Assembly (NCBI GenBank): GCA_050261915.1
Contig: JBLNDT010000014.1
Span: 1 to 46,072 of the forward strand
Direction: 5' to 3'
Source of the DNA: UBA699 sp050261915
Lineage (GTDB): Bacteria > Bacillota > Clostridia > Clostridiales > Clostridiaceae
Length of the DNA stretch: 46,072 nucleotides
Position 1 is the first letter of the stretch. Each line of letters begins with the position of its first letter. Shown here one piece after another: positions 1 to 8,991 of this stretch. The notes below the pieces were generated by a model. That model made no database searches, was not told where the DNA came from, and was given only the letters and a program-made list of their open reading frames with translations. A program made the translations under genes and the position numbers.

Positions 1-59
1 CTCGAACCTGTGACCCTCTGCTTGTAAGGCAGATGCTCTCCCAGCTGAGCTATGCGCCC
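1..59 (-). tRNA. tRNA-Val (anticodon UAC), 3' end cut by window edge
   Basis: Read on the minus strand, the acceptor 5' half GGGCGCA starts at 59. It is followed by a D-arm (GCTC...GAGC), an anticodon stem TCTGC/GCAGA enclosing the 7-nt loop CTTACAA (anticodon TAC, reading GUA valine codons), and the start of the T-arm with TTCGAG at the window edge. The 3' side of the T-stem and the acceptor are outside the window. It lies about 42 nt downstream of a consensus sigma-A promoter, so it probably heads a tRNA operon that continues leftward. The same valine codon is the candidate specifier in the valS T-box at 26.2 kb. Confidence 0.93.
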
Positions 60-107
60 ACTATTTGCTTCCTTAGAGCTTATCGCTTTGCCCTTAGGAC
101 AATTAAT

Positions 108-136
108 ATTATATAATCTTATATATTTATTGTCAA
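108..136 (-). promoter_or_regulatory. sigma-A promoter for the tRNA-Val transcript
   Basis: On the minus strand a perfect TTGACA (136-131) is separated by 17 nt from a perfect TATAAT (113-108). Transcription should start near position 101, which leaves a leader of about 40 nt before the tRNA. A full consensus match is typical of stable-RNA genes. Confidence 0.85.
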
Positions 137-155
137 CTGTTTTTTCAATATTTTT

Positions 156-1037
156 TTATGGTCTGCTTTGCTCCAGCAATTTACCTATGTCTTCAGTGGA
201 AAAGGAATATTTTTTATTGCAAAAATGACATTGAATTTCTTCAGATTTCCCCTCCTCATATATTTCCTTCAGATCCTTTTCCCCAATGCTTATAAGGGCA
301 GCTTCAACTTTTTCCCTGGAACAGTCACATTGGTACTTTGGAGTTACGCTTTCAAGTATATTAAGCTGCATATCTTCAAAAATATATCCTATTATTTCCT
401 CAATACTCTTCCCGCTGCTTATCAATTCAGACATGGAAGGGGTTTCCTGTATACGATATGTAACAATATCTGCTACCATTTCATCTGCTCCAGGCATCAT
501 CTGAATAATATAACCCCCTGCAGCCTTCACACTGAAGTCTGTATCCACAAGTACTCCAAGTGCAACTGCAGAAGGAGTCTGTTCAGATACAGTAAAGTAG
601 TATGCAAGATCTTCTGCAATTTCCCCAGTATATATTGGAACCTGACCTACATAAGGCTCCTTAAGTCCCATATCCTTTATTATTGTTAAGTTTCCTTCTA
701 GACCAACTATTCCTGCTACATCAAGTTTCCCTTTTTCATTTGCAGGCAGATCAGCATCAGGATTTGCAATATAACCTTTTACATGTGCATCAGCGTATGA
801 GGTTACAACAATTCCCCCTGCAGGACCTCCACCTGATATCTGCAAAGTAATGGAGTCTTGCTCCGCCTTTAGCATACTTCCAAGAATACAACCTGCTGTC
901 AGCATTCTTCCAAAGGCTGCTGAGGCTGTAGGGGCACAATTGTGAATTTTAACCCCTTCATTTACAAGGTCCGTTGTTACTGCACCTATTATCCTTATAT
1001 CACCATTTAAAGCCGTAGCTCTTATTAACTTATCCAT
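156..1037 (-). CDS. hslO: Hsp33 redox-regulated chaperone
   Basis: A 293-residue cytoplasmic holdase chaperone that is activated by oxidation. The start at 1037 (MDKLIRATA) is chosen because AAGGAGG lies 7 nt upstream; the longer frame to 1091 has no support. The N-terminal domain begins with the family pattern of an RATALNGDIR-like strand. The C-terminal redox switch has the four zinc-binding cysteines as Cys237-x-Cys239 and Cys270-x2-Cys273, the normal HslO arrangement, so the switch should work. Its start overlaps the 3' end of the upstream methyltransferase by 8 nt, and the ribosome binding site lies inside that gene, which suggests translational coupling. No hairpin terminator is evident after the stop. 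Confidence 0.97.
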   Translation of the reverse strand: MDKLIRATALNGDIRIIGAVTTDLVNEGVKIHNCAPTASAAFGRMLTAGCILGSMLKAEQDSITLQISGGGPAGGIVVTSYADAHVKGYIANPDADLPANEKGKLDVAGIVGLEGNLTIIKDMGLKEPYVGQVPIYTGEIAEDLAYYFTVSEQTPSAVALGVLVDTDFSVKAAGGYIIQMMPGADEMVADIVTYRIQETPSMSELISSGKSIEEIIGYIFEDMQLNILESVTPKYQCDCSREKVEAALISIGEKDLKEIYEEGKSEEIQCHFCNKKYSFSTEDIGKLLEQSRP

Positions 1038-1788
1038 TACAATTATCCTCCTTAATTTTAACAACATAAACAATTCTCTCAGTCTGCTCATCTATTTGTT
1101 TGTTATCATAGTTATCAAATTTATACAATACTTCAAGACCGGCAGATTTAAGCAATGTTTCTATTGTTTTATCTCTATAAGCTCTTTCACTATGTTCCTC
1201 ATCAAACCTTCTGTACATTTCCCCGTCTCTTACAAAAAAAGTCAGAAACATGTCCACTATTTCATCGTTTAGTGAATTTTCCCATATATAAGTTACTTCA
1301 CTATCATCATAATTATAAACATTGTTTCCAAGTATTTCTGTAATCTTATAATATGAATTTATATCAAAAATAAAAACCCCATTATCCTTAAGGTGATGTC
1401 TTACATTCATAAAATAACATTGTAAATCTTCTTCGCTGAGTAAATAATTTGTTGAGTCAAGACAACAGGTTATCAAGTCAAATTTCATGTTTAAGTTTAG
1501 CTCTCTGATGTCCTGGCATACATACTTAGCCTTTATTCCCATATTTCTCAACTTTGCTTCCGCCTCTGAAAGCATTTCCATGGACATATCCACAAGCCAT
1601 GTATCATGAAAACTGCTGCTTAACTGCTGAGCCATGTTTCCAGTACCACAGGCAAGGTCCAGATAATTAGAAAAATCCAGGTTTTTCTCATTGCATAGTT
1701 CCAGGATAAATTTCCCCCAGGATTCATAGTCAATATCACAGTTAATCAATTTATCATAAACCTTCGCAAATTCTATATAGCAACCCAT
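1030..1788 (-). CDS. class I SAM-dependent methyltransferase
   Basis: A 252-residue soluble protein with a Rossmann-type methyltransferase fold. SAM-binding motif I is visible at about residues 43-51 (LDLACGTGN), followed by the acidic motif II region (WLVDMSMEML) and a post-motif DLITCCLDSTNYL segment. The start at 1788 is preceded by GAGGTGAAG. It overlaps hslO by 8 nt and is probably co-transcribed with it. The substrate cannot be told from sequence. It resembles the small-molecule methyltransferase class (Methyltransf_25 type) rather than rRNA or DNA methylases, which is family knowledge and not proof. Confidence 0.88.
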   Translation of the reverse strand: MGCYIEFAKVYDKLINCDIDYESWGKFILELCNEKNLDFSNYLDLACGTGNMAQQLSSSFHDTWLVDMSMEMLSEAEAKLRNMGIKAKYVCQDIRELNLNMKFDLITCCLDSTNYLLSEEDLQCYFMNVRHHLKDNGVFIFDINSYYKITEILGNNVYNYDDSEVTYIWENSLNDEIVDMFLTFFVRDGEMYRRFDEEHSERAYRDKTIETLLKSAGLEVLYKFDNYDNKQIDEQTERIVYVVKIKEDNCNG

Positions 1789-1858
1789 TCTTCACCTCAT
1801 TAAATAATGTTTTTCATATTTATACTATATATAATTTTTAGTGAAGTCAATAAAATTG

Positions 1859-2113
1859 TTATAGGTTATCCTTTAAGATTACATCGTTTTTAGGAATTTT
1901 TAATTCCTTCTTCCTTCTTGTCATAATACCGCCTATCCTCCCTGTTTCTTCTGAGGTAAGGGAGCTCCACCCGTATGCTTCAACCTTAGCACCAAGTCCT
2001 AGTTCCTCGGCTATTTCATATTTAAGCTTTTCCCTTAATTTTTCTGTTTCTGTAAGCTCCCTATTTGCTTTTATCTTTGCTTTAATTACCTTTTTAAGAG
2101 GTGTGTTTGCCAA
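1859..2113 (-). CDS. small acid-soluble spore protein, alpha/beta type
   Basis: An 84-residue basic protein. Residues 29-40 (KLKYEIAEELGL) match the conserved block of alpha/beta-type SASPs around the site where the GPR protease cleaves (E-I-A), and the later GWSSLTSEETGRIGG segment matches the second conserved block ending in G-x-x-GG. These proteins coat and protect spore DNA and are degraded at germination. The start codon is TTG at 2113 with GAGGCG upstream. The N-terminus (about 25 residues, lysine-rich) is longer than in the classic 60-70-residue members. Expression in the forespore is expected from the family, but I could not pick a convincing sigma-G promoter. Confidence 0.83.
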   Translation of the reverse strand: MANTPLKKVIKAKIKANRELTETEKLREKLKYEIAEELGLGAKVEAYGWSSLTSEETGRIGGIMTRRKKELKIPKNDVILKDNL

Positions 2114-2182
2114 ATAAATCGCCTCATTTCACTATACTTTATTACTTATTCTTTACCTATTACAGTGTTTTATTCAATAAAA

Positions 2183-2204
2183 ATACGGGGATATTTCCCC
2201 GTAT
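2183..2204 (-). terminator. terminator of the opp operon
   Basis: A 9-bp perfect stem ATACGGGGA/TCCCCGTAT with a 4-nt loop is followed on the minus strand by TTTTATT. It begins at the last base of the oppF stop codon, so it ends the five-gene transcript. Confidence 0.85.
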
Positions 2205-3151
2205 CAATATAAATGGCATGCTACAAAATGACTATTAGTTTTTTTCTTAAGTTCAGGTGTTTCAGTATAACAAATTTCTTTAGAATGGATACACCTGTTA
2301 GCAAATCTGCAGCCCGGTTTTGGATTTATGGGAGTTTCAAGCTCCCCCTTCAGCATAACTTTATGTCCTGCTTCTTTATTTATGTTTGGAATTGCTGAAA
2401 GCATTGCCTTAGTGTATGGATGCATTGGATTTTCATATATATCTTCTTTGTCACCTAATTCCACAATATGCCCAAGGTACATTACTCCAACCCTGTGACT
2501 AATATACCTTATCACAGAAAGATCATGAGAAATAAATAAATATGTTAATCCTAATTCCTTTTGAAGTTTAACTAAAAGATTAATTATCTGTGCCTGCATT
2601 GAAACATCTAGAGACGACACAGGCTCATCACATACTATAAATTCAGGTTCCACAGACAATGCTCTTGCGATTACAATCCTTTGCCTCTGTCCACCGGAAA
2701 ATTCATGGGGAAACATGCTTCCATAAGCCTTATCAAGTCCTGTAATTTCAAGAATCCTATTTATTTTTTCTTCACGCTCATTACCCCTATATATATTGTG
2801 AATATCAATTCCTTCACCAATAATATCCCTAAGGGTTATTCTTGGATTTAAGGATGAATATGTATCCTGAAATATTATCTGGCACTTTTTTGCAAAGTTC
2901 TTTTTATCTCTATTATGAAGTTTTTGTATATCTGTTCCATCCATAAAAACTTCACCGGAGGTAGCCTTATATAAACCTAAAATTGTTCTTCCGCAGGTGG
3001 TTTTGCCGCATCCCGACTCCCCAATCAAGCCAAAAGTTTCACCTTTTTTTATATTAAAGCTTATACCATCCACAGCCTTTAATACCATTTTTCTATCAAT
3101 ATAAAAATGTTTTTTTAAATTTTTTATCTCAATTAAATTTTCACTAATCAA
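2204..3151 (-). CDS. oppF: oligopeptide ABC transporter ATPase OppF
   Basis: One of two ATPases that power oligopeptide import. Visible motifs are Walker A GESGCGKTTCG, the ABC signature FSGGQRQR, Walker B FIVCDEPVSSLD and the H-loop ISHD. The C-terminal oligo_HPY extension has the cysteine-rich CRFANRC pattern. I place the start at a TTG (3151), because GGAGGTG lies just upstream and the frame matches the usual family N-terminus (LIEIKNLKKHF). This gives 315 residues and an 8-nt overlap with oppD. A frame opening at 3208 lies inside oppD and has no support. It is the last gene of the operon. Confidence 0.93.
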   Translation of the reverse strand: MISENLIEIKNLKKHFYIDRKMVLKAVDGISFNIKKGETFGLIGESGCGKTTCGRTILGLYKATSGEVFMDGTDIQKLHNRDKKNFAKKCQIIFQDTYSSLNPRITLRDIIGEGIDIHNIYRGNEREEKINRILEITGLDKAYGSMFPHEFSGGQRQRIVIARALSVEPEFIVCDEPVSSLDVSMQAQIINLLVKLQKELGLTYLFISHDLSVIRYISHRVGVMYLGHIVELGDKEDIYENPMHPYTKAMLSAIPNINKEAGHKVMLKGELETPINPKPGCRFANRCIHSKEICYTETPELKKKTNSHFVACHLY

Positions 3152-4133
3152 AATCCACCTCCATAGCAAAGGGATGTTTAAGCCAGCACATAACTTCATG
3201 TGTTTCACTTAAGCATATCCTAAGGGGGGATTCTTCCACACATATCTCCATGCAGCAGCTGCACCTATTGGCAAAGGAACATTCTTTAATTTCATTCATG
3301 ATGCTTTGTGGAGTTCCTGGTATTGAATAAAGTATTCCCTTATTTTCTTCATTAAGTGAATTCACTGAACTGAGCAAAGCTCTTGTGTATGGGTGTGCAG
3401 GATTATCTAATATTTCACTTTTGGTACCCTTCTCCACAACCTGACCTGCATACATAACCATCATGTTGTCAGAAATATCAGCAGCCAGGGCAAAGTCATG
3501 AGTTATTATTATAATTGAGATTTCTTTGTTTTCCTTTAGAGTCCTCAATATTTCCAATATTTGAGATTGACTTATCACATCCAAGGCTGTGGCAGGTTCG
3601 TCCGCAATTAGTATTTTTGGTTTGCACGAAATTGCCATTGCAAATGCTGCCTTTTGCCTCATACCTCCTGATAATTCATGAGGATATTGATTTGCTCTTT
3701 TTATGCTGTTTGAAATATTAACTGTTTCAAGAATTTTTACAGCTTCTTTAAAAGCATCTGCTTTTTTCATTCCCCTGTGTATAATAAGGTTTTCTGCTAT
3801 TTGCTCTCCTATCTTCATGGTTGGATTAAGTGATGTAATGGAATCTTGAAAAATTACCCCTATTTCACCACCTCTTAGATTTTTAAGTTGTTTTTCATCC
3901 ATAGAAAAAACATCTTCTCCATTATATATAACAGAGCCTCCCTTTATTTCCAAAGGTTCTTCAATAAGTCTCATAAGCGCCTTTCCTGTCACTGTCTTTC
4001 CACATCCGGATTCACCTACAATAGCTAGTACCTGTCCCTTATAAAGCTGAAAATCTATACCTCTTACTGTATTAATTTCACCCAACATTGTTTTGCAGGA
4101 AACTTTTAAATTTTTAACATGAAGCAATTCCAT
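3144..4133 (-). CDS. oppD: oligopeptide ABC transporter ATPase OppD
   Basis: A 329-residue ATPase partner of OppF on the cytoplasmic face of the OppBC channel. It has Walker A GESGCGKTVTGK (about residues 39-50), the Q-loop VIFQD, the signature LSGGMRQK, Walker B ILIADEPATALD and the switch histidine ITHD. A C-terminal cysteine cluster (CSFANRCSCCMEIC) follows in the oligo_HPY region; clostridial OppD proteins often carry such cysteines. Its ATG directly follows the oppC stop, with GGGAGG upstream, so translation is probably coupled. Confidence 0.95.
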   Translation of the reverse strand: MELLHVKNLKVSCKTMLGEINTVRGIDFQLYKGQVLAIVGESGCGKTVTGKALMRLIEEPLEIKGGSVIYNGEDVFSMDEKQLKNLRGGEIGVIFQDSITSLNPTMKIGEQIAENLIIHRGMKKADAFKEAVKILETVNISNSIKRANQYPHELSGGMRQKAAFAMAISCKPKILIADEPATALDVISQSQILEILRTLKENKEISIIIITHDFALAADISDNMMVMYAGQVVEKGTKSEILDNPAHPYTRALLSSVNSLNEENKGILYSIPGTPQSIMNEIKECSFANRCSCCMEICVEESPLRICLSETHEVMCWLKHPFAMEVDFD

Positions 4134-5063
4134 TTAACTCCTCCCTACCCCATTAATTCTTGGATCAATGGCATCTCTTAGTCCATCACCTAAGAGATTA
4201 AAGCAAAGCATTGTTATGCTTATAAATAATGCGGGGAAAAATATCTGGTACGGATAAAACATTAAATTTTGCTGTGCAGCTGCAGTTAAGGAACCCCAGC
4301 TGGTATTTGGAGATTGAACCCCAAGTCCTATAAAACTTAAAAATGCTTCTCCAAATATGAATACAGGTATATCAAAGGTTACTGCCACAATTATTATACC
4401 TATTGTGTTTGGAATTATATGCCTTGCTATTATACGGAAAGGGCCGGCGCCTAAAGCTCTTGCAGCAAGCACATAGTCTTGTTCCTTTAATTTTAAAACC
4501 TGTCCCCTTACAAGCCTGGCCATAGTTACCCAGCCTGTTATAGTCATTGCAATTACCAGAGCAAAAATCCCCCGACCTACCAAAAGTGATATAAGAATTA
4601 CCACAATAAGATATGGTATACTGCTTAAAACTTCAGCAATTCTCATCATTATATCATCCACAAGACCCCCAAAATACCCTGAAATACCACCGTAAACAAC
4701 TCCAAGAACAGTATCTACAAGAGCACCAAGTAATCCTATGGTTAGGGAAACCCTTCCACCAATCCATACTCGTGAAAAAATATCTCTTCCAAGTTCATCA
4801 GTTCCAAAATAATGATTAAAAGAAGGAGCCATATTTAAAGAGGATGAATCATTAACCATAAACTTATATGGGGTTAGGCTTGGTCCTATCATGCACATGA
4901 CTGATACAATAATCAAAACAAAAAGGGAAATCATTGCACTTTTATTGTTTTTAATCCTATGGACGCACAGCATAAAATAGGTTCTATGTTCTCCTTGAAC
5001 AACTTGGGATACAATGGTTTTGTTTCCAATTATCTTGAACTTTTCCTTTTTTATATCTACCAT
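4134..5063 (-). CDS. oppC: oligopeptide ABC transporter permease OppC
   Basis: A 309-residue inner-membrane permease. A roughly 35-residue cytoplasmic N-terminal stretch precedes the first membrane helix (MISLFVLIIVSVMCMIG). The family landmark FGTDELGRDIFSRV follows, then five more hydrophobic segments and the EAA loop with A-ALGAGPFRIIARHI-P. It pairs with OppB to form the translocation pore. The start at 5063 is preceded by AGGAGGAGG, and the gene overlaps oppB by 7 nt. Confidence 0.95.
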   Translation of the reverse strand: MVDIKKEKFKIIGNKTIVSQVVQGEHRTYFMLCVHRIKNNKSAMISLFVLIIVSVMCMIGPSLTPYKFMVNDSSSLNMAPSFNHYFGTDELGRDIFSRVWIGGRVSLTIGLLGALVDTVLGVVYGGISGYFGGLVDDIMMRIAEVLSSIPYLIVVILISLLVGRGIFALVIAMTITGWVTMARLVRGQVLKLKEQDYVLAARALGAGPFRIIARHIIPNTIGIIIVAVTFDIPVFIFGEAFLSFIGLGVQSPNTSWGSLTAAAQQNLMFYPYQIFFPALFISITMLCFNLLGDGLRDAIDPRINGVGRS

Positions 5064-6004
5064 TGCCTCCTCCTATCATTATCGCTGTTTAGTTTTATTT
5101 TTGGATCTGCTATAGAGTAAAGCAGATCTGCTGCCATAATACATAAAATATAAATTACTGCATAAAAAACTGTTAACCCCATTATCATTGTATAATCCCT
5201 GTTTGTAACAGATAGCACAAAATTTGAACCAAGTCCTGGTATTGCAAATATACTTTCAATTACAAAAGAGCCTGCCATAATGTTTCCAATCTGCATTGCT
5301 AATATTGTAATAGCAGGGATTATTGCATTTCTTAGCACATGTTTAAATATAAGCCTTGTCCTTGAGACCCCTTTAGCTTTTGCAGTCAATATATAATCCT
5401 GACACAAAACATCCAGTGAACTTGCTCTCATGAACCTTGCATATGTTGCAATAGCAGAAAAGCTTAATGCTATTGTAGGGAGAATAGTATATGATATCCC
5501 CTCCCAGCCTGTAGATGGAAACCACATATGTTTAACTGAAAATTCATACTGAAGCAGAGCTGCAAGAATAAAGCTTGGTATTGATACCCCAAGAAGGGAT
5601 ATAATCATTATTATCCGATCCTGCCATTTATTCCTTTTTAAAGCGGCGATAATTCCCAAGGTGGTTCCTATTAAAAACCCAAGGGTTATTGATTGAATAC
5701 CAAGCTGGGCTGTAGCAGGAGCATATTGACGTATTATATCCTTTACCTCTCTTCCAGGATAAACCAGTGATTCTCCTAGGTTTCCATGAACTACATTGCT
5801 TAAATATGCAAAATATTGAAAGACGAGAGGCTTATCCAAACTGTATTTTGAATAGTAATTTGCTTTTATTTGAGCTGGAAGTTCCCTTGGCATACTTGAA
5901 AGAGGGTCTCCTGGAACTGCATGCATCAATATAAAGGTTATTGTTATTATAATCCAAAGAGTAAGAACCATTAGACCTAATCTCTTAATTATATATCTTG
6001 CCAT
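5057..6004 (-). CDS. oppB: oligopeptide ABC transporter permease OppB
   Basis: A 315-residue permease with the standard OppB/DppB opening (a first helix and then HAVPGDPLSSMPRELP), about six membrane segments, and the EAA loop AKGVSRTRLIFKHVLRNAIIP. It forms the channel with OppC. The start at 6004 has GGGGAGGAAG upstream. A 64-nt gap separates it from oppA, the largest internal gap of the operon. I see no clear hairpin there, although a partial stop or processing site is common at this point to allow more binding protein to be made. Confidence 0.95.
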   Translation of the reverse strand: MARYIIKRLGLMVLTLWIIITITFILMHAVPGDPLSSMPRELPAQIKANYYSKYSLDKPLVFQYFAYLSNVVHGNLGESLVYPGREVKDIIRQYAPATAQLGIQSITLGFLIGTTLGIIAALKRNKWQDRIIMIISLLGVSIPSFILAALLQYEFSVKHMWFPSTGWEGISYTILPTIALSFSAIATYARFMRASSLDVLCQDYILTAKAKGVSRTRLIFKHVLRNAIIPAITILAMQIGNIMAGSFVIESIFAIPGLGSNFVLSVTNRDYTMIMGLTVFYAVIYILCIMAADLLYSIADPKIKLNSDNDRRRQW

Positions 6005-6068
6005 ACTTCCTCCCCATAATAATCAATTACAGCAGAGCCACCGACCCTGCTGCAATAATCACATAATG

Positions 6069-7742
6069 CTATTTTGAATCTCGTCCTGTGGTGTAAGCAT
6101 ATTTGCATTCAAAATTTGATCCAAACAATGTGCTTACATACCCTTTTACATACTTGCGTTCGTATTGTGATCTCTGTCTGAAGTCCAGCGGAACACAAAC
6201 AGCCTCTTTATTTACTAAAATATCTTCATTTTCCTTAAAGGCATTTAATCTTAATGCCTGATCTGAAACTGCAGCTGCCTTTTCAATATTATCATCATAG
6301 GTTTTGTTGCTCCATGCAGCAAAATTCATTCCTGATTCTGAGGTAAATATGTCAAAGAATGTCATTGGGTCGTTGTAGTCCCCAGTCCAAGCCATACTGG
6401 TTATCTGAAAATCATGTTTACTTAATATACCCATGTATGCTGCACCATCTACGTAATCTATTTTAACCTGACAACCTAAGTTCTTCTGAAGTACCTGCTG
6501 AAGATATTCCTGTATCTGCTTTTGCTTTGCATTAGTACCTGCTGCAGTTAAAGTAATAGTTATTTTTGATGGGTCACTGCCCAGGTTTAATTCATTAATA
6601 CCTTCGGTAAATACTGCCTTAGGGTCCTTAACTTCATTTAATAAGGTTTTAACTGGAAGATTAGCTGCTTTAGTTCTAAAGTCATCATTTCCTATCTGAA
6701 GGGAATCAGGTGCAAATGCGTATGCAGCAACTCTTGTGCTTGGGAATAATGTTTTCACATAATCCTCTCTGTCGATTGCCGCAGAAACAGCCTTTCTTAT
6801 CTTTATATTTGAAAACATCTTGTCTTTAGTGTTGAAAAACAAGTAATCAGTAACTGGTTCATAGCCGCTTATAAGATTGAATTTTCCTGTTTCATTAAAC
6901 TTGTCCTTCCATTCCTTCTTTTCAGCAGAAGCTACATCCACTGAACCATTAAGCACTTCGTTCATTCTTGCCTGTTCGTCTTCTAGTATCTTAAATGTTA
7001 GTTTGTTTAGCTTAACACTATCTTTATCCCAGTAATTTAGGTTCTTTTCCAATTCAATTTTACTCTTATGAGTCCAGCTCTTTAATACAAATGGTCCGCA
7101 AGATGGAATTGTTTCTGCCTCTGTTCCATATTTTTCTCCATACTTTTCCACATAATCTTTTCTCTCAGGAGTAAATAATTTGAAATATGTAAGATTTAAA
7201 AAGTATGCACATGGAGATTCCAATGTGAAAACCAAGGTTTTATCATCAACTGCCTTAACTCCCACATCTTCGGCTTTTCCTTTTCCACTTACATAAGCTT
7301 CAGCTCCCTTAATAGGATTTAAAAGTCCGGAGTATTTTGCAGCATTTTTTGGATTTAAAGTTCTTTTAATTGCATATTCGTAATCTGATGCTTTTACAGC
7401 TTGTCCATCAGACCATTTATTATCTCTAAGTTTAAAGGTCCAAGTTAACCCGTCTTTTGAGGATTCGAAGCTTTCAGCCCCTGCAGGTTTTATAACATCC
7501 TTCCCATTAGCATCCTGCTCGCAGCGAGTCAATGCTTCCTCACACTCTGATATTACAATTGAAGAATATGAGTCTACAGCTAAGGATGGATCTAAAGTCT
7601 CAGGTTCTGCATTTAATGCAACATTTAAATACTGTTCCTTGTCAGCATTTCCATTTTTGGATTTACTGCTGCATGCCCCTAGTGTTCCTGTTAAAATCAT
7701 TGCAAAAATTAATATAGCCGCCACTTTTCTTTTGTTTTTCAC
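6069..7742 (-). CDS. oppA: oligopeptide-binding lipoprotein OppA
   Basis: A 557-residue extracellular substrate-binding protein (SBP_bac_5 family). A lipoprotein signal peptide ends in the lipobox L-G-A-C with the lipidated cysteine at residue 24. The family signature W-T-F-K-L-R-DNKWSDGQAVKASDY is present at about residues 120-140. The start codon is GTG, with AAAAGGAGG 7 nt upstream. It is the first gene of oppABCDF and diverges from asd across 226 nt. It delivers peptides to OppBC. Peptides used as nutrients or signals both enter this way, and the sequence does not say which. Confidence 0.94.
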   Translation of the reverse strand: MKNKRKVAAILIFAMILTGTLGACSSKSKNGNADKEQYLNVALNAEPETLDPSLAVDSYSSIVISECEEALTRCEQDANGKDVIKPAGAESFESSKDGLTWTFKLRDNKWSDGQAVKASDYEYAIKRTLNPKNAAKYSGLLNPIKGAEAYVSGKGKAEDVGVKAVDDKTLVFTLESPCAYFLNLTYFKLFTPERKDYVEKYGEKYGTEAETIPSCGPFVLKSWTHKSKIELEKNLNYWDKDSVKLNKLTFKILEDEQARMNEVLNGSVDVASAEKKEWKDKFNETGKFNLISGYEPVTDYLFFNTKDKMFSNIKIRKAVSAAIDREDYVKTLFPSTRVAAYAFAPDSLQIGNDDFRTKAANLPVKTLLNEVKDPKAVFTEGINELNLGSDPSKITITLTAAGTNAKQKQIQEYLQQVLQKNLGCQVKIDYVDGAAYMGILSKHDFQITSMAWTGDYNDPMTFFDIFTSESGMNFAAWSNKTYDDNIEKAAAVSDQALRLNAFKENEDILVNKEAVCVPLDFRQRSQYERKYVKGYVSTLFGSNFECKYAYTTGRDSK

Positions 7743-7931
7743 CGGGTTTTCCTCCTTTTAATTCTTCTGATACTTCTTTAGATTAAATATTCAACTTAAA
7801 TCGATAAATTCCTCCTTTAATTTGCATAAATTCACAATTTTATTTTGAAAAATTAAATGAATTAAGGGGTTTCCAAAATACGTTAGTTAATAAATATAAA
7901 AAAAACTATGTATTTTTGTGCATAGCAGTTA

Positions 7932-7942
7932 TATAATATAAT
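7932..7942 (+). promoter_or_regulatory. probable -10 region for asd-dapA-dapB
   Basis: Two overlapping TATAAT hexamers (7932-7937 and 7937-7942) lie 27 nt before the asd start. The -35 is poor (TGTATT at 17 nt, or TTGTGC at 15 nt for the second hexamer), so the exact promoter is uncertain. The rest of the 226-nt divergent region (7743-7968) shows no riboswitch-like structure that I could recognise, and no lysine riboswitch would fit. Confidence 0.45.
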
Positions 7943-7968
7943 AAAGAATCAATAAGGAGGAACGTAGA

Positions 7969-8958
7969 ATGAATTACAATGTAGCAGTAGTTGGAGCTAC
8001 CGGTATGGTTGGAAGAAAATTTATAGAAGTTTTAGAAGAAAGAAACTTTCCTATAGATGAAGTTTATTTTTTTGCATCTGGTAGGTCTGCAGGTTCAGTA
8101 CTAAAATTTAAAGGACAAGACTTTGTGGTAGAAGAGACTAAGGAAGAAAATATAAAATCTAAAAAAATCCACTTTGCATTGTTTTCAGCTGGTGGTGATG
8201 TAAGCAAGGAATATGCACCTGTATTTGCAAAGTACGGAGCTGTGGTTATTGACAACAGCAGCGCTTGGAGAATGGACCCTGAGGTTCCACTTGTGGTTCC
8301 TGAAGTTAATCCTGAAGATATAAAATGGAATAAAGGAATTATAGCAAATCCAAATTGTTCTACAATTCAAGCTGTAGTTGCGTTAAAACCTCTTTATGAC
8401 AAATACGGAATTAAAAGAATTGTTTATTCAACATACCAGGCAGTTTCTGGTGCAGGGGTAAACGGATATTCTGATTTACTTGAAGGATACAAGGGAGAAC
8501 CTCCAAAGAAATTCCCTTATCCAATAGCAGGAAATATCCTTCCTCATATAGATGTATTCCTTGAAAACGGATATACAAAGGAAGAAATGAAAATGGTAAA
8601 TGAAACTATGAAAATTCTTCACGACGACAACCTTAAAATAACAGCAACCACTTGCAGAGTACCTGTGTTTTATGGTCACAGTGAAAGCATAAATGTAGAA
8701 TTAAACAAGCCTTTTGAAATTGAGGACATATTTGAATTGTATAAAAATGCAGAAGGTATTATATTAAAGGACGATGTTGAAAATCTTGTCTATCCAATGC
8801 CTATTGAAGCAGCGGGACATGACGAAGTATATGTTGGAAGAATAAGAAGAGATTTCAGTGTTGAAAACGGCCTTAATCTTTGGGTTGTTGCTGACAACAT
8901 AAGAAAAGGGGCTGCTTCAAACGCAGTTCAAATAGCAGAGTGTATGATTGAAAAATAA
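7969..8958 (+). CDS. asd: aspartate-semialdehyde dehydrogenase
   Basis: A 329-residue NADP-dependent enzyme that reduces aspartyl phosphate to aspartate semialdehyde, the branch point to lysine/diaminopimelate and to threonine and methionine. The nucleotide-binding loop GATGMVG is at residues 9-15. The active-site cysteine lies in NPNCSTIQ at about residue 128, and the catalytic-histidine region is in CRVPVFYGHSE. The start has AAGGAGG 9 nt upstream. It leads a plus-strand operon with dapA 33 nt and dapB a further 20 nt downstream, so the window makes dihydrodipicolinate and then tetrahydrodipicolinate directly from this product. Confidence 0.97.
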   Translation: MNYNVAVVGATGMVGRKFIEVLEERNFPIDEVYFFASGRSAGSVLKFKGQDFVVEETKEENIKSKKIHFALFSAGGDVSKEYAPVFAKYGAVVIDNSSAWRMDPEVPLVVPEVNPEDIKWNKGIIANPNCSTIQAVVALKPLYDKYGIKRIVYSTYQAVSGAGVNGYSDLLEGYKGEPPKKFPYPIAGNILPHIDVFLENGYTKEEMKMVNETMKILHDDNLKITATTCRVPVFYGHSESINVELNKPFEIEDIFELYKNAEGIILKDDVENLVYPMPIEAAGHDEVYVGRIRRDFSVENGLNLWVVADNIRKGAASNAVQIAECMIEK

Positions 8959-8991
8959 AATTATTAAATATATTTAGGAAGAGGTGTTTTA

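Noticed and set aside
7836..7854. CodY-type box between oppA and asd
   Set aside because: The AT-rich segment has only a loose dyad and about six mismatches to the 15-nt consensus, which is expected by chance in such DNA.
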